Assembly (NCBI GenBank): GCA_030248295.1
Contig: JASANH010001222.1
Span: 107,555-171,554 of the forward strand
DNA from: Mesodorylaimus sp. YZB2_4
Lineage: Eukaryota > Nematoda > Enoplea > Dorylaimida > Dorylaimidae
Length of the DNA stretch: 64,000 nucleotides
Reading direction: 5' to 3'
The position numbers were made by a program, and so were the translations under genes. Of the stretch, positions 44,408-57,671 are shown piece by piece. The notes beneath the pieces were generated by a model. That model saw only the letters and a program-made list of their open reading frames with translations, made no database searches and was not told the DNA's origin. Position 1 is the first letter of the stretch. Every line of letters begins with the position of its first letter.

Positions 44408-47400
44408 ATGAAACGACACGGCGATGACGGTGGTTTCAATGGTGGCCCGGGGGGTGGCGCTGGAAAACGACCCCGTCCGTCGAATGATCCAGATCACATT
44501 GAACTGCGAGTACTGATTCCAAGCAAAGTGAGCATTACTTGGCAGGTTTCAATTAGTTGTGCTGGTGCAAGTACTAACAGTTGAGACCTGCAGCTAGGTT
44601 TTGGTCAGTGCCTCGCTTAATAGTTTGAGAACGAGAACTAAACAATGTCAGCATGTCAGTTTAGCTCGGCTGTCGTATCCTAAAGCATTGGCCTAGCTGG
44701 CTTTTATTTAATTATATGTAAACTAAGCGCTCGCTTAGCGTAAGAATAGAATTCACTGTAACTCCCGTCAAAAAGTTAAACCGTATTTGTTTCTGAGCAA
44801 CGGTTTTATCATTCCTGCGGTTTTCTGATCACAAAAAATTCAGCTAGGTGAAAAGCTCTGCGTTTAGTACTATTATGTAGACAGTGACTATGCGTTTCTG
44901 CACTCTGTGGTGCGTCTGTCTGGATGGACGTTCTGTAACGATTTTGACTGGTATGAAGTGTTCTTCGGATGGCACTTCCCTAAATTAATCGGAGCCTAGC
45001 AATATGTTTTAATTTTAACAGCGGGGCGGGGAGGGTTTCAGCTAACAAAGCGTTACGTACTTAGGTGGTTCGTGGCGTTTTTCATTAATTGTCGTTTGTC
45101 GTTGTTGCCTTTGTGCGAGCAGGTACGTACGGTAATGGATTTGGTGATTGATTTTCTGTATGCCTTTGCTACGCCACGACTCAGTCTGTGTCTACGATAG
45201 CGTTGTGCTCTCCTTTTATTTTGAGCGCGTAGACGTCTACATCAGGCGTCAAATTGAGTGACCGTGAGGTTTGAGGCTTTGCTACCTGGATATGTAGGGT
45301 TTGAGCAAAATATGACTGAGCATAGGCCGACCGCTTCTCGTTATAAGGGTTTGCTCCACCCCGGCACTATATGCTTATTGATTCGTAGCAGCTGCCGCGG
45401 TGGTAACCGGTGTCAATTTTTAATCGAGCCGCCGGTAATTAGCTCCCAACGGCCCACTATGGTGCGCTGTGTTGAACGTGGTTGCAGTACCTGCCGTCTA
45501 GCGCGTTCACCTCGCGCCCTCGCATTCGGATGATGCTCACCTACGTTTCCTGACGATGACTTCTTGTCTTCGTCATGTGAAAATTCGACGTGGTTTTATC
45601 CTCCGTTCTCACATGATGCTGTGATTTATCGAATGGCGCTTGATTATTTTTAAATCAGGATGGGGACTTAGTTTCTGTTTGGAAGATTATGAATCGGTGG
45701 TCTCGATGACAGATACGGGTCAGTTAGGCACTGGGACTTTAAATAGAGCAATATGTGTGTGCGAGAGAGCATGAAAAACCAACTGATGTTCTGTTTCAGA
45801 GCGCCGGAGCAATTATTGGCAAAGGTGGAGAGAATATTAAGACTCTGCGTAGTCAGGTGAGCTAAATGTTGGCCATACCAAAACGTGTTTGGCAGCTTGC
45901 AGCAGGTGGAATAAGCGGGAGTGGGAGGACTGATGGGAGTTTTGTGTGATTGGGGCAAATTTAACAGAGTCGTTCATTGCTAAATGAAGGCCTTGCATTT
46001 TCTATGCTCTCTTCGTCCGCTCCGTCCGGGCCTTTTCAAATCGGTCCGCATATCCTTTTAACCAACCAACCGCGATCGCCGTCTAAATCCTAATCCATTC
46101 TTTGGTCTTCACCTGGCCCGCACCACTTATCCGAAACCCTTCGGGCGAATAATTCGCAACGTCTGTTCAATCATACGCCACTCGCCGCTCCGAAATGACC
46201 CCCGGTCTTACAAAAATCCCGCCTTCCCTGATCCTGCCGTCCGCTCCGCCCGTTCCATTCCATTCGCCATCCCGCCCGACGGTTTCAGTACAATGCCAGC
46301 GTTAACATACCTGATAGTAACTCTCCCGAACGGTAGGCATATTCTCACTGCTCTCATCTCTATGTGCAGTTCTTTTTTGGATGCATGAACATACAAAAAA
46401 ATAGACATGTGACGTTTGGCTCTCCAGCCGAGCCGGGTCTACTTTTGAAAGTTTCCTGCAGAAATCGATGCTGCACTAATTTTATTTTTGGTAGTATTAC
46501 CTGATTTTGCGTCTTTTGGACCTTATGTTTTTTCCTAACAAGGAAGTTTTATGCTCTGGGAGTGTCTGCGTCAGATGGCCTATGTCACGTGGATGCGATT
46601 CGTACTTTTGAGACTGCCTTCCTTGCAGAATCCTGTACATTTCGGCTGATTATCGAAATGCGTGCGATTGTCTCCGAGATATTTTACCGAAAGTGGAAGA
46701 GGTAAGAGGTGTGGGTTGTACAGTATAGGGAAGGTGGCGCCTTGTTTGAGAGTGTAAGATGCAGTCGGAGTGGGGAGGGGTGCAATATTTGTTTGCGAAT
46801 TTCTGGCTATTGCTCAAGACCTTAAGAAGCTGTGTTTACTTTGACCTCCTCGTTTTCTGCTCTGACGCGGTTGCTGGTGATTAGGTCTTTGAATGGATTT
46901 GCGACTGTGCCAGAGTGAATACCTGGGCTAATTAGCCTTGAGCTAAAGGGAGATCTCGGGCAAGAGGGGTTTCTTTTCCCCAATCAATGTTCTTGTCTGG
47001 ATTCGGAGCTGTCGTCTTCGTGGCCAGGTTTAGAGGAAGAAGGCTAATGCTGGTCATTTTTAAGGCGGCTGGCAGGTGCTTCCTCTCGTTGCTATGGCTA
47101 GCTGTTTTATTAATTTCGGGGATTATTAATCCGTGCGCCGCGTCGGCCTAATTATTCTCGACTAATTAAGTCCTATACGAAGCGAACGAGGCGCAAAGCA
47201 GCACGGTTCTTGTCTTGTCGGGCGAAGGGCCTGGTGAGGCGTGTCGTTGAAGGACGATGTCGTCTCTTGTAGGATAGGCTCCCCGAAGACGTCGTACCGT
47301 CTGCCTACTCGTCACTCAACTAACCTGGCTAGTGTTTTCGTTATGTCTCGTCGTATTCAATGGATAGGCGTATCGAACGGGGCTTACACGCTCGGCTTTT

Positions 47401-49290
47401 GTATGAGAGGTACCGAATAGAGGAGGGGATAGTATGCTCTTGCTGAGCCTGTCGTTGCAAGAGGTCTTTATTGACGGGGACGAGCCTGTCCAAGCGATTA
47501 TGGTGCGCCCTAGCTCACTTGTCGCTCGATGTGGATGAGGAGAGTAGGCGATGCTTGATGACAGTAGTGCGCCTCTGTCTCACGAACGTGTCAGAAAACT
47601 GGCAGGGAAAACTCGTCTTGTATGTGATCCTCGTGGTTGCTAGGTGTCCGAGCATTCGGTGTCGGGGCTGCGTCTGAACAGGGGCTATGAACATTGGTTA
47701 ATACCCGTACGCGTCTCGTTACATAGGGGACCATAAAAGGTGATATGTGTAATTTGTTTTTAGCCACGAGGAAATCGCGGCGATGTGGAAGTTCGAGTAT
47801 TGGTTCACCAAAGTCAAGCGGGAGCCATTATCGGCCGTGCTGGGTTTAAGATCAAGGAATTGCGTGAAGTAAGTGTTCGGATGATGTTAGAAGAACACCT
47901 ATCTCTGGCAGTTATGGGGCTGATGCGTGAGTGGCTAAAATCGATGACTTGATTGTTTTAGGCAACTGGGACGGGCATCAAGGTCTTCGCAGAGTGCGCT
48001 CCGTTGTCGACTGACAGAATTGTCCAGATAAATGGTGAGGCAGACAAATGCGCCAACGCGGTGCGGGAAGTTCTTCAAATTTGTATGGAAGTAAGTAATG
48101 GTGCGTGCTCGCGGAAGTCTTGGGTGTGCAGCATTTTTATTGCAGACTCCGATCAAAGGACCGACGAAACCGTACGACACGATTAATTACGACCCTGCAT
48201 TGACTAACGAATACGGTGGTTTCCCGCCGGATCGTAATTGGCGTGGCCCGGCTGGTGGTGGTGGTGGTGGTCGCGGAGGACGAGGTGGTGGCGGAGGCGG
48301 ACCTGGGTGAGTATTAGGTAGGGTGAGGTTATGATTGTAGCTAGATTGGCTGGTCATTTTCAGGTATGGACCTCCACCGGGTGGTCCACCGCGTGGTGGC
48401 CCTCCTGGCGGTCGATTCCAAGATCCGTACGGGTATGTTATGTCAGATTAATTGTAGATTATTCCATCTAAAGAGTGTTCTTGTAGAGCTGGCTATGACA
48501 TGCCGCCCATGAATCCGGGAATGGGACGCACTGGTCCGCCTGCTGGCCCGCCGATGATGCCAGATCAAGTAAGTGGCAGGGTGATGTACGTGTTAATAGA
48601 GTCGTCATCTCGTGTCCATGCATTTTAGGGCTACGGCCAGGGTGGTCCCCCGCAGACGTCGCAAGTAACGATTCCGAAAGATTTGGCTGGAACGATTATT
48701 GGGAAAGGCGGGGAGCGTATAAATCGCATTCGGGAAGATTCGGGAGCTCACATTGTCGTCGATCCTCCTGCGCCTGGTTGCGATGAACGCATAATATCGA
48801 TAACCGGAAACCCGCACCAGATTCAAATGGCGCAGTACCTGTTGCAGCAATGGTGAGTTGGGTTTGTTGAACGAGTGTAGTCAGCGTGTGTGGGACGTCG
48901 CTTGCTCTTGGGCGCATCTGCTTGGAATGCTCTGTATGGAAGACTAGTGATTTTGTTGTTGTGACGTAGAAACAGCAAAACACTAGCTTCCCAACAGCGC
49001 ATGGCCTGCCTACTAACGATACGGTTTACTGCAGAGGTAAAGAGGATAGATGTAACCGGCCTGTCCCGTTCGAGCGGTGATGTGGTGTTCTAGGGTGAAT
49101 GCACTTCCTGTAGGTTGGCTGTAGCACCGGCTTTTTGCACTGTCGCACTCGTGGGCATGTTGCCTATATGTCACGTGAGAAGGGCGTATTTTGTGAAGTT
49201 ACGCGAGCAGCTAATGAACATTTTCTTTCTTTCAGCGTTCGTTCGAGCGCTGCTGGCCGTCGGTACATTCAACAGCAGTCGCTGCAATAA
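44408..49290 (+). CDS. HNRNPK: hnRNP K, three-KH-domain RNA/ssDNA-binding protein
   Basis: Eleven exons: 44408-44527, 45800-45856, 46289-46332, 46629-46701, 47764-47868, 47962-48090, 48146-48306, 48364-48432, 48487-48568, 48629-48852, 49236-49290; 372 aa, all phases consistent. KH1 is [20 protein letters not shown], then [10 protein letters not shown] and [22 protein letters not shown]2 is [20 protein letters not shown] then [11 protein letters not shown] Gly/Arg/Pro-rich middle ([28 protein letters not shown]) corresponds to the KI/RGG region. KH3 is [20 protein letters not shown] with the GSCDER-like [10 protein letters not shown]. It binds C-rich RNA/DNA and acts in splicing, translation and transcription. 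The large early introns (up to 1.27 kb) hold no other gene I can support. Confidence 0.95.
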
Positions 49291-49583
49291 AGACGAGGAT
49301 AAGAGAAGTGAAATGAGGAAAGGTGGTCGCTGTGGAAATACGATACGATTTGCTTGGCATTTTATGCGCGTAGGAAGGAGACAAGTTGCACTTTAGTTAT
49401 TTCGATGATTTCAATTCGGGTTTTCGTTTTATGTCCACATAGCGCGAGTCCGTATTTGTTTATGCTTTTCTGATTGCCGTGTTCGTACGCCTAAGATAAA
49501 TGAAGACTGGATGGTAGGAAATGTGGAGTCCCTGGGCACATGGAGGCATGCGCAGGTACGTGAACAGAGACAAGCACATTAGG

Positions 49584-52071
49584 TCAGGCCCCTGTAATGG
49601 GTAATCCTTGCTTGTGGTGAGCATTGGCTCGCCTCTTTTCGATGGCGTAGTTGGCACAGACGAGGATGATCTGGAAGAGGGTCATGATTGTGCCGCCCAC
49701 GAACAGTCCCAGGGCGCCTCCGATATTGCTGATCATGGAAGTGAATGAGAGGGTACTGACTTCGGTCAGGGTCATGATGCCGCCTTGGAAAACGGCCGTG
49801 TTGTCGATTTCAATAAGGACGAGGGACTCGTTGATGTCGGGTTTGTAGTTGGTGTTGGACGTGATCTGCCACAGCGAGCCCAGTGAGATGGCATTGATGG
49901 TTCGATCGCATTCGTAGGGGCATCGGGCCACGCACGATGCACCCTGCTTGGCAGTCGCGGCCAACTCTTCCTTTTCGAATGCTATGTCGGCGTATGTGAA
50001 GTTGCGACCTGGCAGATCCTCGTACAAGTGACAGAACTCGGTCGGCTTGTGGATCTCGTTGGCCGAGTACAGGAAAAGGTGACAGCCGAGGGTCTTGTTG
50101 ATCTTTCGGGCCAGACATTGGCTGATGCACAGATCCGAGGATGAGTGTTCGTAATCACGACACGGCATGGATGGATCGGGCATGGATAGGAACCGCTGAG
50201 AGCTTATGCGCACTGTGGCCGCTGTATTGGATGGGACTGTGAGTGAGGAGAATCTGGGATGTGATATCCTCACGTCGGGCATCAGATACACGTCCCACTC
50301 AGCCATCGGCAGTGCTCCTTTGCTCTGGTCGAATATTTTCATGGCCACGCGGGGTGTCGTCGACCAGAAGCGATAGCTTTTGGCTTCTACTGCTTGCACT
50401 TGATAAGCGAAGCACATGTGATCTTCGACGATGACCCGTTCTGGTGTCGAGTTGACACAGCCCCGACACCAGAATGTAGAGTTGGTGGCCTCGATGAATT
50501 GCTCCCAAGACTTAGCTTCGGTCGTATCGATGGTGACGGCCTTGAAGTAATCGAGCAGGGAAGGGAAGCCGTGGTTGTCATAGAACTGTAGAAACTCCTT
50601 TCGGCCCTGGACGATGTCCAGGGAATCGTTAGTGCGGGACTTGATATAGCCGAGTGAATACTGTAAGCTCGTGACTGACTCCCCCATCGACAGTGCCTTG
50701 TCGACATCGACCCAGTTAGTAGGACACAGGACCAACGACGGGTACGGATACTTCGACGGACGGAGTAGCTGCACCTGTCAAGAGGATTAGTCGATCTGGA
50801 TCAGGGTCTGGAAGTCTAGCCTCACTGCGTACCTTGGTCGCCTTTGGCTGCGAGAAGTATTCGGACGATGTTTCATAGCCGTAATAAACCGAGGCTATGA
50901 GGTTGAGTGTGAAAAGGGCTGCCCATATGTACTTGATCGGACTATGCCTCAGTGTTATGGCTTCCTTTAGACCGACCAAGGACGTCACATGGTTGGCTAG
51001 CTGATCCAAGAGGTCTGAAGCGAGACGAAACTGCTTAGCGGTGGGTGCTGCCCTTGGCTGCATGAGATCATTACAGACTGACCGTGAGCCTTAATCGCGG
51101 CACCCAGGCTGTGCTGCCTATGTAGCCCTGTGGTGGTATTCCCCGAAATAGGAACAAGTTTGATGATTCAGTTGCCTTCATTCAACCCAGAGATAGCCGT
51201 GATCCTGCTCCCTTCTTCACCCTCCCTCCCCCGTCTGTTTGCTCCGACCGAACGAAATTCTCCCTTCGTTCAGGAAGTCCCTCTGATGTATTCTGTTTGG
51301 TCTAGTTCGTAGGATCGCCTAGCCATTGAGACAGTGCTCTTATGCTATTATGCTTATGCTACTATGACTTATGCTATTTCGAACTTTGAGAGTTTGATTT
51401 AGAGTGAGCACGGGGTCACGATCAACTGGTGGCGGAAGGAGTGTACCCGCACCACTCCGTCTTTCACGCTTGCCGCGCGACACGTTTGTTTCCATCACGT
51501 AAATCACTTCCTCGAGTCCAATCTAGCCGAATCTGGTTCTAGGTATGCCCGCCCGGCCCACTCGCGGTAAAGTTCTGCTCTGTCCTTTAGTCTGACGTGG
51601 AGGTGCCCGCAAGTCGGCACAGCAAATCCTGCATGTTGCTATCGTCCAGCTTAGGGTAAGTGGGTCCTCGCGGTAAGTGATTCGAACCTGCAGAGGCCCG
51701 TGTAGACTCCCCTGTCCGTGCAGAGAACGGAAACTCATACACTGGGCTGGATTCGGCAAATTTACCTTCGGTAGGTGCCTTTGCCTCCACCTGAGAGCGC
51801 AGTAATGCCATGTCTTGCTGTATGGCGACCAGCTGGCGTGCCACCCATTCCAGTTTGTCTGCAAGAAGAACACACTGTAGCAGTGCACAGCATAGCAGAA
51901 GCAATATAAGAGAGCCACAGAGTCACACTCACCTGCATAATCGCTGCGCCATGAACGCAAGTTCGATTCCATGTTGGTCCTCCATTTCATCGCCTCCATT
52001 CTCAACTGCATGGCCTCACCGTCGTCACTTTTCCTCGAGGAACTCCTCCGTGGTCCTGGCCTTATCATCAT
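49584..52071 (-). CDS. DEG/ENaC sodium channel subunit 1
   Basis: Minus-strand exons 52071-51933, 51858-51766, 51014-50833, 50774-49584; about 535 aa. The last two exons are certain, the first two are inferred from phase and from the 61.6-kb paralogue. Exon 2 is a heptad-like coiled coil (DKLEWVARQLVAIQQDMALL). Exon 3 carries TM1 (IKYIWAALFTLNLIASVYYG). The large ectodomain is Cys-rich (FWCRGCVN; LCISQCLARKINKTLGCHLF; SCVARCPYECDRTI), with several N-x-S/T sites. The pore end is GGIMTLTEVSTLSFTSMISN, then GGALGLFVGGTIMTLFQIIL (TM2, G-x-S-like filter region). An alternative start at ATG 51063 with no coiled coil is possible, and the frame of exon 2 also runs on to a stop at 51587, which would be a separate small protein. 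Known relatives are amiloride-sensitive, peptide-, acid- or mechano-gated. Confidence 0.85.
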
Positions 52072-52089
52072 GCCACCATTGATCACACA

Positions 52090-53110
52090 ATCACATGCTG
52101 ACCGTATTCAAGCTAGAAGATTCCTTACAGACTAGACACAACCAGTCGGGACGGGCCAGAGCTGGCAGAGTGATTTTAGCTAGCTAATCTTCTGGGTGTG
52201 ATCTATAGCAAACAGACATGACTTGACCGGATGCTGCAATTTTAAGGTAACTCTAGCCATGCTCTAGAAACGTTGGTAATGTGAGAAAAATCTAATATCG
52301 AAAGTCGAAAATCCTAATGCCTTGAAACGTGATCAGGAACCTAAGTAAAACTGCCAGCTCGGATCAGGTGCCTTGTAATCCTGAAAAATGTCGCTGATTC
52401 TTCAAACTCTTACTAGCTAAGAGACTTGTGCAAGCAAGCTTTCAGCGTGAATCTAAATAATTCTCAGGCTTTTATGCTTCCACGTCAACGGCTCCTTCAA
52501 TAGTAGTCCTATAGTCATTACTGAAGATACCATCAAGAAAGGCAACACACACTGATCTACTGTTTATCCTGATACATTTTAAACTTTAGCGACCAGAAAA
52601 GTTGACCAGCCCTCGATAAAATTTACTGTCAATATCCGAAAAGAGAAACCTTCTGCCTTTTTTATGGGCCTACATTCAATGAATAAACTCAATTATATTG
52701 TTTTTGGTCAAGTTTGATAGGTCTCATCGAATATTGAATACAGCAGGGTCATGCTAGAAAGATTTATCATAAAAGAAACGTTGAAGATGGAAGCGATTTT
52801 GAGGACAAGGCTTAGTGAGAATAGTGTACCGATGTTTCCCTACAGAACAGAACACAGCTGATTTTCGCCAATCATTTACTGCACACTAAAATATCATTCT
52901 ATACAGCTAATAGGCACAGAATAGCTGAAGAGAATGGAAAAGAAATCTGTTTGTGTTAGAAGCAGAGCGTGCGCTTGAATATACATGCGGGAAACTGGAT
53001 TGTTTCAGGAAGAGCCGCGAGAAAGGTTACTGACAATGAGTTGAAAGGTGATTGTGATGATTCGATGAAAAGAAGGAAAGTTCATGATCGCGAGAGTCGC
53101 GACAAATAGG
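52090..53110. other. Intergenic region
   Basis: About 1 kb, AT-rich, with no supported gene. It separates DEG/ENaC 1 from the third cysteine-rich copy. Confidence 0.4.
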
Positions 53111-53113
53111 GTT

Positions 53114-54485
53114 TTACCTAGCTTTTACACAGCAAGCTCTAATTTCACTCCCGTAAATACATTGGTATTCAGTGAAGGAGATTTTGCCGCCAGCTCTGCT
53201 ACAAAAGTCGGTGCATGTTTCCCCCTGCGCAAGCGAGACGTCGACTAAAAAATTTTAGTTTAAGAACACATAAAGACTATGCCTAAAAAAACTTACCGCA
53301 ACATTGGCCCAAGCCTGACACATTGACACCTGCACAAGGGAATGTTTTAGCGGTAGTTCAAGTCCCCGTGGTGGGGGCCCTCTTGATCAAGGCCAACCCT
53401 GCTAGTCCAGCAAGACCGGCAAGACCCGCGAGACCTGCCGTTCCCGCCTTAGAATTCACTTCAGATTTCATGATTGCCAGTGGACAGAGAGCAGCGAACG
53501 TGCCATTCAACTCGCAGATTTCCACGAACACGTCGCTCCTAGTTGATCAAGAAACCTACACAGTCGAGAATTTATAAATAATAATAAGTTTCTTACCCTT
53601 CGCGGTGTGCCTGCCGAAAATAAGTGACGTCTTTCTTTGCCTGTATTCCATTGACATTCTTGAACTGGTTCTGGCATTTTGGTTGGGAGCTGTCCGCCTG
53701 GCCTTGCTCCTTGTGCCTTTTGTTCTCAGTGGCTTTGCAGCACAGAAAAGCTGGCCTGAAACAGTCACGTGACACGAACGGAAGCATTGATTTAGAGCAA
53801 CAGACTTGTGGATATCTTCGCGGTGGTCGTACAACGGATTTACGCCCCGCACATAAGCACCCGATCCGTGCGAGTCGATGTTGCACGTTTCGACCCAATC
53901 GCATTTCTGAAACAAATCTAAAATGCATAACTGTTTTTAATTGTTTTGGCCGAAGTCATTTTCCCCTGTCCTTTTGCCCTAAAGTCCACGCTTAACAGCG
54001 TCCCTCTGCGTCTCTCCACTCGGAGCACGTCGACGGCACTGGGTGACTCACCCACTGCCTAGCGTGCAAGCTCAGCGAGGGTCTATGGTTTCTTTGTTCC
54101 AGCCCACCGCAAACCAGCCTCCATTACCGAGGATGGATCCCAGGACGAGCCCAGCCACTCGCTCCCAAGCAACACGGAGAGACGAAAGCCAAGCCGCTGC
54201 ACTACCGCGGCCGCAACCTATTGCTTATCGCTGCATTTGGTTTCAGGCCAGAAGACTGTCATTACTTTCAGCAGCAGTACCCATTACTTACCTCAGCACA
54301 CTGGCCAGTGTAGTTTACGCAGTCTATCGTCACTTCCATGTCATCCTCGAAATCGCCTGCCCTGGTCGGCAGCTCATTTTCTTGTATTCATGACGCTGAT
54401 TCGCCTTGGCGACAGGTGCAGATGCTACCAGGCCGATGAAGAACATAACTATGCAACGGCAGCCCCCTGCTTTGAAAGTTGTCAT
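53114..54485 (-). pseudogene. Cysteine-rich secreted protein, copy 3 (in-frame stop)
   Basis: Minus-strand exons: 54485-54292 (signal exon, MFFIGLVASAPVAKA, internal frame unresolved), 53906-53807, 53756-53597, 53538-53297, 53244-53114. It shares with copy 1 the CDWVETCNIDSHGSG exon and the CQNQFKNVN exon; many differences between them are synonymous. Exon 1 ends DFEDDMEVTIDCVNYTGQCA. The hydrophobic run (TAGLAGLAGLAGLAGLAL) is followed by a TGA codon at 53360-53358, inside the linker. Beyond it, the frame continues open into a C-terminal module CC-x11-C-x3-C-x13-C-x8-CC with exactly the spacing of copy 1. Either a recent loss-of-function allele or a gene with an unseen small splice. Confidence 0.6.
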
Positions 54486-54555
54486 GGACGGAGGATAAAT
54501 CATCGAATCCTGTGAAAAAGTACGTCAATCAGTTTTGCCCACAGCGAGCAATTAT

Positions 54556-54690
54556 GTTCATATTCATGTTTTATCACATCATCGAACGCTTATCAGCGAT
54601 CTCAAGGGACACATTGCACACGAAATGATTTTCTGTGCCGCGACTCGCCCTGGAACTGCTCACCTAGCGTGAGAGATAACGCCTTCCCCA
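54556..54690 (-). mobile_element. tRNA-derived SINE, copy 3
   Basis: On the minus strand it shares AGGCGTTATCTCTCACGC, GCAGTTCCAGGGCGAGTCGC, AAATCATTTCGTGTGCAATG and GTGTCCCTTGAGATCGCTGA with the 32.1-kb copy, and ends in CATGAATATGAAC. The B box is partly eroded. Confidence 0.6.
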
Positions 54691-54699
54691 GCAGCCTCG

Positions 54700-56780
54700 T
54701 GGCCTGGTGGGTTAGGCAGGCAACGAGCCAGGTGCCCTTCTCATGGCAGCTACAAATGGCTATCATAGACCGTAATCTCTTAATCTGCAAGGGACTCTAA
54801 CCAGTAAATCATACTGCAGCAATTAGTGGACTTTGCTAGAAGGCACCAAAAAGGTTCGAGAATTGTGCGGAACGGAACGAAGGAACGCTCAGGCTAATCA
54901 AATCATGTGTCATCAGTCCAGTCGCATGGAATGGAGTCAAGGTGAGAATTAGGAAATTAATTGGAAAAACCTATCCATATCCAAGAAGTTTCTCTGTAAT
55001 GTATCGGCCCATCCTGGGCGTAAAACTAAAATTTTTGGAAGGCTTAAAAATATTGATTCCCTTGGTTGCACGCTGATTTGCGATTGGTACGAGTCGGCTT
55101 GTGTTGATTTTCATTCAGCGCAGTCGTTAATTGACCCGGTTTAGAAAAACTATTTTTTCACTTGATCTGGTGAGATATGGCGCTTCAAAATAAGTGCTAT
55201 CGCCCGCACAACAGAGCTACACGTGTTCGAAGCCTAATGTTCAGTCCCAGGGGTGGACTGCAACGGAAACCAGCGGAAGTGACGGTCCGATTAATGACAA
55301 ACCCATGAAAATGCTCCTCCTATTCACCTCACCCAGATCCCAAGAAACCCAGTGGCCGCTTTAGCGATTTCAAGAAAATTCAATTTTATTTAGCATCATA
55401 AAAATTGTAAAGGATTTAGAAGATATATTGTACGTAGCTAGGGTTTTCGGCTAGGCTGACTTTCTGCTTTTGATTTGTAATAGAAACCTTGAAAAACTTG
55501 CTCAAAAATGACGCCGTAGGCGTTGCACAAGACTTTTTTAGGATTTTGGGAGGTATCACTAGTATTCAATCGACCGCGAAGGACTAGTATTCAATCGAAA
55601 TTTCGCATTTCCAATCATTCCCATTCTCTTTTCGCATCAAAAATTCAAATCACTTGTCATTGGTTTGAGTCGTCTGATGGACCCACCTTATTTCCGTCCC
55701 TGACATTGGCAATAAAATACTAATTTTCAGACATAAAGTGGTCTGTTTTTAGATGCGAATTGTTCGCGATAGCGCTTTCGCAAGATCAGAGAGTCATATC
55801 ACGAACCTAGCCTTGATAATTTTTGTAACCCAACAACCAGCCCAGCAGCCATTCGACTGGATCAGGATCCGCAAGCCTGCCTGCTCACCAATTTTGAGCC
55901 AGTGCAATTCCAAAGTAATCAATTGTGAGAAAATGATATATAACTCTACCCAATTACGTCACCAGCTCACCAGTTTTGATAAAGATCTGTGGCATTCGGC
56001 CTCTGGACATGGATTTTCCCACTTTTTGTCGAACAATTTCGCCAGTCCCGCCGTCTGGCCAAAATAGCCTGCAGCGCTGGTTCACAATCTATCGAATATT
56101 CTAGCTTTAAAAAAAGTGTGCCTAACAGCAGAAAATATGGCTAGACAGGAACTTCAATCAGACGCATAATCGCTCGCCTACGCGAAGCTCAATTTTTCAT
56201 TTCTCAATTTTAAAAATTGGGCGTGAAGAAAGAATTTCGAAAGAGGGTTTTTTGCTAAAGCACCCAGACAAAAATTCATACTCTCCACAGCAGCATCATT
56301 CACAGCATACTGTACTCACATCACCCAACAACACACACGCGAGCAATTTTAATTTTTCCAAGTTCAATCTCGGATCCAACAAAGCCCGAGGGTAGAGAAT
56401 TGCAAAGGCATTCAATTTCGATAATCAAAGTCTCTGATTGTGGGAGCGTCAAAGACCAGTTTCCAATCGTCTACGGAGGGCTCGTCTGGTCAAACCGACC
56501 ATTCTTTCGTAAAACCCTCCCATGTAGGGAACCATTTGACGATGTATTTATAAAGTGCGCTACATAACTCTGCACCGAAGCATCACAGCATCAGCCAATC
56601 GAAATTGGCTCGCATTACAAGAAACAATTGTTTCCCTCTCACGTGTACAGGTCCCAAATATGTAATCCACCCCAATGTAAGTCACTAGCTCTTTAAACAG
56701 TGCAAGGCGCTCGAGGCGGAAAGGGCTCATCTTTCCATCGCCCACAAACAGCACATTTTCTGATCACAGAATAAGCGAGT
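54700..56780. other. Long intergenic stretch without a supported gene
   Basis: About 2 kb of AT-rich sequence with only short, feature-poor ORFs (for example 55753-56067 +). I see no domain similarity. Confidence 0.35.
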
Positions 56781-56794
56781 CGTTGTCTTGGCTC

Positions 56795-56900
56795 CCTTGA
56801 GGCCGACCTGGGGCGTCACATTTTGGCTAGCTGATTCAAGAGGTAAATTGGAGCGAGAGGGAAAATTGTTGACTGTGGGTGGTGCCTTGGCTGCATGAGA
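56795..56900 (-). pseudogene. DEG/ENaC exon fragment
   Basis: The minus strand closely matches the start of DEG/ENaC 1 exon 3 and the intron before it: CATGCAGCCAAGG, ACCACCCAC, CTCTTGAATCAGCTAGCCAA, ATGTGACG, GGTCGGCCTCAAGG. It diverges after about 100 bp, has lost the frame, and has no other exons nearby. A decayed duplicate. Confidence 0.7.
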
Positions 56901-57671
56901 GTCTCACACACTGAAACTATACTACCCTGACTGTGTGACTAACATAACACATGTTCGATACCGACCAGTGGGCTTGGTGATTTAATCGGCGTTCATTAAA
57001 GCCAAAAATCAAAATGCTTTGAAACGTGATCGGGAATTCATTGCGTAAGCTGCCACAAAAACAGTCACTCGGGTTCGTGTCTGCCCTGACCTAGGAGAGC
57101 TATAACAGCTCTTTGAACTGATAAGTGCGGATACTGTAAGGGGTTTGTTTCACCACGACTCCAGAATCCGATCTGGAGAATCCAACTCCAGATTGGAGCG
57201 CTTTTAAAACGTTGCACCATTTTGGAGTCGGACAGAATTTCAGACTTCGGCGCTCGGAGCCCTTTTGGTGGCAGTTTAGCTTCGTTGCGTTTCAACAAAT
57301 CCAACAGTATGACACTCCATGGTGTTTGGGCTCCAGAAAATAGATTCCGATTCGGAGTAAAAAACCTTGGAGTCTCGCGTGACTCTGAAACCTCGCTCTA
57401 TCTAAAATATCCTCGCCTATCGCACTGCGACGCAAATAGGCGAAAACTTGCCTTGCGGCCAAAGGGATAAGAGCTTTGATGAGTAGTTACTGTACACAGT
57501 ACATGGAGAGAAGACGCGCCCGTGCACATGTGTCATGTAGGCCGCGCTTTTGCCCCCAGGTTGGGTCACCGCTTTACACTCCCGACGTGGAAGCACCACT
57601 ACCGTCTTCTTTCACCAGATTGGTCTTGCTGGCAGTGGCAGTGGGCGGTGGGGCTGTGTGCCGTCTCACTG

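Noticed and set aside
47471..47677. 68-codon ORF in an hnRNP K intron
   Set aside because: No flanking exons, signal peptide or motif. It is consistent with a chance ORF in GC-balanced intron.
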